From UBA8296 sp031581145 (GTDB taxonomy: Bacteria; Bacteroidota; Rhodothermia; Balneolales; Balneolaceae), in the NCBI GenBank assembly GCA_031581145.1, contig JAVLBP010000035.1, positions 1 through 7,882 of the forward strand: DNA of 7,882 nucleotides. The letters are read 5' to 3'. Below the pieces are notes generated by a model. That model did no database searches and was not told the origin of the DNA. It saw only the letters and a list, made by a program, of their open reading frames with translations. Shown here piece by piece: positions 4,335 through 7,882 of the stretch; position 1 is the stretch's first letter, and each line of letters starts with the position of its first letter. The translations under genes were made by a program, and so were the position numbers.

Positions 4335-7300
4335 TGGACCCCGATACACAGCGCACGACTATGAGTACCGACATGAGCACGGATACAAGCACGGACATGA
4401 GTAACGACTTGCAACACACCACAGAATCAGACGAAAACCTGGCGCCCAATACCTATTGGAAGAGCCTGGGAGAGCTTGCCCGCAACAAGGAGTATGAAGA
4501 TTATGAGCACCGTGAGTTTGGCAAGGAGGCCTCAGAGCTAGGCGATCCTGTCTCACGCAAGAGCTTCCTCCGAATCATGGGTGCATCGATTGCGATGGCT
4601 GGGTTTGCCGCGTGCCGTCGTCCTGTACAAAAAATTCTCCCCTACTCTCGTCAGCCTGAAGATGTAACCATTGGGATTCCGATGCATTATGCCTCGGTCT
4701 TTAGCCATCAAGATGCCGCGACAGGGATTCTCATCGAAAACAACGAGGGTCGTCCTTCCAAAATTGAGGGGAATCCTGATCACCCTGCCAGCCGTGGCAA
4801 GACCACGTTGTATGAGCAGGCGATGATTCTGTCGATGTATGACCCAGATCGCTCTCGTGGGATTCGTTTTAATGGAGAGCCAAGCACGCAAGACGATTTT
4901 GTAGCGGCGGCAGCCTCACACTTTGCCGACCGTTCGCGCCGAGTGTTGTTCGTAAGTGAGTTGAGCTCATCTCCAACATTACTCCGACTCAAAGAGCAGG
5001 CCTTGGGCCAATTCCCGAACGCACGTTGGGTCAATTATGAGCCTTTTGGCGAAGCGAACGCGTTTGAGGGAGCTGAGCTTGCCTTTGGGCAGCGACTTCG
5101 TACCGTCAATCATTTTGACCGCGCTGACGTCATTGTCGCCCTAGATGACGACTTCATGAGTCCGCAATCCCACAAAAATGCGCTTCAAAACGCCCGCATG
5201 GTAACAGATCGTCGTAAAGTGATGACGACCGACGACACCATGAACCGCCTTTATGTCGTGGAAGGGACATTCACGTCGACGGGCTCATACGCCGATTCAC
5301 GCAAAAAACTCAAAGCGTCGCACGTTGCTCCGTTTACCTATGCACTTGCTGCAAGACTCTTTAATGCGACCAATGCCTCCGAGCTCCGCCCATTTGCTGG
5401 GGTGAATAATGAGTTCCTTCTCGACGAGACGCTCGAAGCAATGGTGGAAGATCTTGTTGCAGCACAGGGATCATCTTTGGTCACGGCTGGATACGGCCAA
5501 CCCACAGAGGTTCATGCTGCCGTGGCTGCGATCAATGCGGCTCTGGGTAATGTTGGGACGTCTGATGCAGCGCCTGTCACCTACCATGTGGTGGATCATG
5601 TGGATGGAAGCGAGTCGTTAGCATCCTTTGCAGACGCCATCGCCGCGGTAAACAGTGGAGAATTTGACACCATGGTGTTGGTGGGAACCAATCCTGTGTT
5701 TAATGCGCCATCAGATATTGATGTTGCGGGTGCGCTGGACAAAACCACGGTCTTTCATTTGGCCGACATGGTTGATGAGACGTCTAAACAGGCTACATGG
5801 CATGTGAATCGTGCCCATTCACTCGAGCAATGGAATGATGCCCGTTCATTCACGGGGGCTCATAGCGTCGTTCAACCTCAAATCCTTCCGTTGTTTGATG
5901 GATGGAGCGAGGTGGAGTTCTTGAATACGATTTTGAGTGGCGAATACACGCAAGGATATAATTTGGTTCGCGACACATGGCGCTCAGAGCTCGGTGTTCG
6001 TACAGACCGCGAATGGAATGCGATCCTACATGATGGATTGCGCAAGGAAACGCCTGGCGCGTTTCGTGCGGTGAATCCACGGTTGACGAACGGTTTTGGT
6101 CGAGCCATGGAGCAGGCTGTGGGTGCGGCCGGTGTGGCAGGCGCAGGAGCGGCGAGCTCCACAGCACCCGCCAGCACAGGCTCCGCCTCCGACATGGAGC
6201 TCATCATCCGCCCCGATGCCAAACTTTTTGACGGACGCTACGCCAACAACGGCTGGCTCATGGAGCTTCCAGACCCAATGTCCAAGATTACCTGGGATAA
6301 TGTGGCCCTCATGTCGATGAAGACTGCTGAGAAACTTGGCATTCCGACCGAGCGCCACCTCAGCGATATTTCAGCTCCGATTGTCAAGCTCACCGTCGAG
6401 GGACGCACCATCGAAATCCCAGCCTGGATTCAACCTGGACATGCTGAAGATAGCATCACCGTCACGGTTGGATACGGTCGTGAAGGAATCGGCCGAGTAG
6501 CTGATGGCGCCGGGACCAACACCTATCCCCTACGCTCTACCACCGCCCAATATGCTGCAGCAGTGCAAGTCGAAGTCACCGATCGCGACATTGAGATGGC
6601 GTGTACCCAGGCTCAATTCAGCCTCGAAGGGCGTGACATGGTCCGCTCCACAACACTAAGCGACTACAAAGAGCATCCAAAGTTTGCGACCTACAAGTCG
6701 GTGCATGGGTATGAAGTGCCTGGCATCAAAGAAATGGAAGAGAACGGCGAGTCAGATGGACCGATTTCGTTGTTTAATGAGACCTATGGCCCTGACTACG
6801 AGCCTCAATGGGGTATGGCCATCGACCTTAATGCATGTTTTGGCTGCGGGGTTTGTACGATTGCATGTCAGGCGGAGAACAACATCCCTGTGATTGGGAA
6901 AAAAGAGGTTTCTCGCCGACGCATAATGCATTGGATCCGTACGGACCGCTATTTTGCGGGTGATATTGACAATCCGCAGGTGTACCATCAGCCTGTGCCA
7001 TGTATGCACTGTGAGCTTGCCCCTTGTGAGCAGGTTTGCCCCGTGGCTGCCACGACGCATAGCGACGATGGTATGAATCAAATGACGTACAACCGTTGTA
7101 TTGGAACGCGTTATTGCGCCAATAACTGTCCGTTCAAGGTTCGTCGATTCAATTTCTTTAACTACACCGATGAATACCTCACCCAAGGCGACGATCCTGA
7201 GATTGTCCAAATGGCGATGAACCCGGAAGTCACGGTTCGATTCCGCGGGGTAATGGAAAAATGTTCGTACTGCGTGCAGCGCGTGAACCGTGAGAAAATC

Positions 7301-7555
7301 ACCACCAAGCGTGAGACAGGCTCTCCAAAACCCGCCGATGGAACCGTTTTGACGGCGTGCCAGCAGGCGTGTCCGGCCGATGCGATCACCTTTGGCGACC
7401 TCACCGACAACAACAGCGTCGTGGTGCAGCACAAGAGAACCGACCGTAATTATCAAATGCTAGAAGAGCTCAACGTGCGTCCGCGTACGTCGTACCTCGC
7501 GATGTTGAAGAACCCGCATCCGAGTCTGTACGAAGCTCCTGCCAAAAAACATTAA
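4334..7555 (+). CDS. actB: Alternative Complex III ActB: molybdopterin-oxidoreductase-like plus Fe-S protein
   Basis: The protein is 1073 aa from ATG 4334. The frame is open further left, to a TTG at 4313, but ATG 4334 overlaps the actA stop as TAATG and is preferred. ATGs at 4361, 4373 and 4397 are alternatives. Order: acidic, repeat-bearing N-terminus; family block YWKSLGELA; SRKSFLRIMG (from S74) followed by a hydrophobic run and AAC94, a Tat-like signal in which the second Arg is Lys, with a lipobox-like end; a long domain related to molybdopterin oxidoreductases that in ACIII binds no Mo cofactor (family knowledge); and a C-terminal ferredoxin-like part. Cys sets are C835/838/841/845, C890/893/898/902, C922/928/932 (CIGTRYC, Thr in place of one Cys, as expected for a 3Fe-4S cluster) and C977/980 with C1009/1013. 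This fits three 4Fe-4S and one 3Fe-4S. Oddity: an Ala/Gly/Ser-rich linker at about 595-619 (6116-6190). Confidence 0.95.
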   Translation: MDPDTQRTTMSTDMSTDTSTDMSNDLQHTTESDENLAPNTYWKSLGELARNKEYEDYEHREFGKEASELGDPVSRKSFLRIMGASIAMAGFAACRRPVQKILPYSRQPEDVTIGIPMHYASVFSHQDAATGILIENNEGRPSKIEGNPDHPASRGKTTLYEQAMILSMYDPDRSRGIRFNGEPSTQDDFVAAAASHFADRSRRVLFVSELSSSPTLLRLKEQALGQFPNARWVNYEPFGEANAFEGAELAFGQRLRTVNHFDRADVIVALDDDFMSPQSHKNALQNARMVTDRRKVMTTDDTMNRLYVVEGTFTSTGSYADSRKKLKASHVAPFTYALAARLFNATNASELRPFAGVNNEFLLDETLEAMVEDLVAAQGSSLVTAGYGQPTEVHAAVAAINAALGNVGTSDAAPVTYHVVDHVDGSESLASFADAIAAVNSGEFDTMVLVGTNPVFNAPSDIDVAGALDKTTVFHLADMVDETSKQATWHVNRAHSLEQWNDARSFTGAHSVVQPQILPLFDGWSEVEFLNTILSGEYTQGYNLVRDTWRSELGVRTDREWNAILHDGLRKETPGAFRAVNPRLTNGFGRAMEQAVGAAGVAGAGAASSTAPASTGSASDMELIIRPDAKLFDGRYANNGWLMELPDPMSKITWDNVALMSMKTAEKLGIPTERHLSDISAPIVKLTVEGRTIEIPAWIQPGHAEDSITVTVGYGREGIGRVADGAGTNTYPLRSTTAQYAAAVQVEVTDRDIEMACTQAQFSLEGRDMVRSTTLSDYKEHPKFATYKSVHGYEVPGIKEMEENGESDGPISLFNETYGPDYEPQWGMAIDLNACFGCGVCTIACQAENNIPVIGKKEVSRRRIMHWIRTDRYFAGDIDNPQVYHQPVPCMHCELAPCEQVCPVAATTHSDDGMNQMTYNRCIGTRYCANNCPFKVRRFNFFNYTDEYLTQGDDPEIVQMAMNPEVTVRFRGVMEKCSYCVQRVNREKITTKRETGSPKPADGTVLTACQQACPADAITFGDLTDNNSVVVQHKRTDRNYQMLEELNVRPRTSYLAMLKNPHPSLYEAPAKKH
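4361..4408 (+). repeat. Four tandem 12-bp units encoding (M/T)S(T/N)D in the actB N-terminus
   Basis: ATGAGTACCGAC, ATGAGCACGGAT, ACAAGCACGGAC and ATGAGTAACGAC follow each other in frame, giving MSTD-MSTD-TSTD-MSND. Three of the four units carry an ATG, so repeat number could change both length and start choice. The segment lies before the signal-like region and is not a conserved part of ActB. Confidence 0.8.
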
Positions 7556-7570
7556 CCCCAACACCCTAGA

Positions 7571-7882
7571 ATGAGCACTGCAGCACACGCATCCTTGGTT
7601 CAAGAAGAGCCCCTCGTGAAAGGGAATCATAGCTTTGCGGACATCACCCGTATGGTGACGGCGCAAAATCTCAACCCTACACCCAAGCTATGGTACGTGC
7701 TTTTTGGCATCGCCAATCTGGTCTTTATGCTGATGATTGTCTCGATTGCCTACCTCATCTACAAGGGGACAGGCGTTTGGGGGCTGAACAATACCGTTAG
7801 CTGGGGTTGGGCGATTATCAACTTTGTATGGTGGGTCGGCATTGGCCACGCTGGGACGTTGATTTCGGCGATTTTGTTCTTG
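7571..7882 (+). CDS. actC: Alternative Complex III ActC (NrfD/PsrC-like), 3' end outside the window
   Basis: ATG 7571, 15 bp after the actB stop, opens a frame that runs off the window after 104 codons. The N-terminus is hydrophilic (about 1-40) and followed by a membrane helix near 44-65 (LWYVLFGIANLVFMLMIVSI). The next segment, WGWAIINFVWWVGIGHAGT, is the typical ActC/NrfD start of the quinol-binding helix bundle. ActC is the large integral membrane subunit thought to bind menaquinol and pass electrons to the Fe-S clusters of ActB. No Shine-Dalgarno sequence is visible in the 15-bp gap, so re-initiation or SD-independent translation is likely. Same operon as actA and actB. Confidence 0.93.
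   Translation, partial: MSTAAHASLVQEEPLVKGNHSFADITRMVTAQNLNPTPKLWYVLFGIANLVFMLMIVSIAYLIYKGTGVWGLNNTVSWGWAIINFVWWVGIGHAGTLISAILFL

Noticed and set aside
6752..7456. 234-codon minus-strand ORF opposite the actB Fe-S region
   Set aside because: The plus strand encodes conserved Cys clusters of ActB here; the reverse frame shows no family pattern.

Overview
The window looks like a chromosomal segment from a bacterium of the Bacteroidota/Rhodothermota (FCB) side of the tree. That placement is an inference from three things. The respiratory genes form the Alternative Complex III order actA-actB-actC with a Rhodothermus/Salinibacter-like fused ActB. The recombinase ends in the XerD-like run TTEIYTHVDR...FHPRA. 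Most starts also lack a convincing Shine-Dalgarno sequence. Nothing here identifies a genus.

Layout, left to right. Positions 1-449 are the 3' end of a XerD-type tyrosine recombinase with an unusual Gly/Ala-rich insert. Positions 450-1996 form an accessory-looking, AT-richer island. It holds three tandem 16-bp repeats, a cluster of CTCGAC motifs, and one ORF of about 300 aa that matches only the C-terminal, DUF4143-containing half of the AAA-ATPase/DUF4143 family. It also holds a 26-bp palindromic tandem repeat after that gene and two near-identical 43-bp palindromes, at 706-748 and 1850-1892, that bracket the gene with their centres inverted. The exact 11-mer GCTCGACACTT occurs at both edges of the island (459-469 and 1975-1985). 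Positions 1997-3311, on the minus strand, carry a DUF420 membrane protein followed by a UPF0173-type metallo-beta-lactamase-fold hydrolase, probably one transcription unit. Positions 3312-3689 are a divergent intergenic region with short repeats and foldable segments. From 3690 to the end, on the plus strand, are actA (pentaheme cytochrome c), actB (molybdopterin-oxidoreductase-like plus Fe-S protein) and the start of actC (NrfD-like quinol-interacting membrane subunit).

The right half is well explained: ACIII oxidises menaquinol and passes electrons toward a cytochrome c or terminal oxidase, and DUF420 proteins are commonly found near haem-copper oxidase genes. The left half is where unexplained structure lies. 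The paired palindromes, the flipped spacer, the edge repeats and the lone DUF4143 gene next to a Xer recombinase together suggest a small mobile or site-specifically recombined single-gene module. This is a hypothesis: no transposase is present and no canonical dif or attC site is recognisable.
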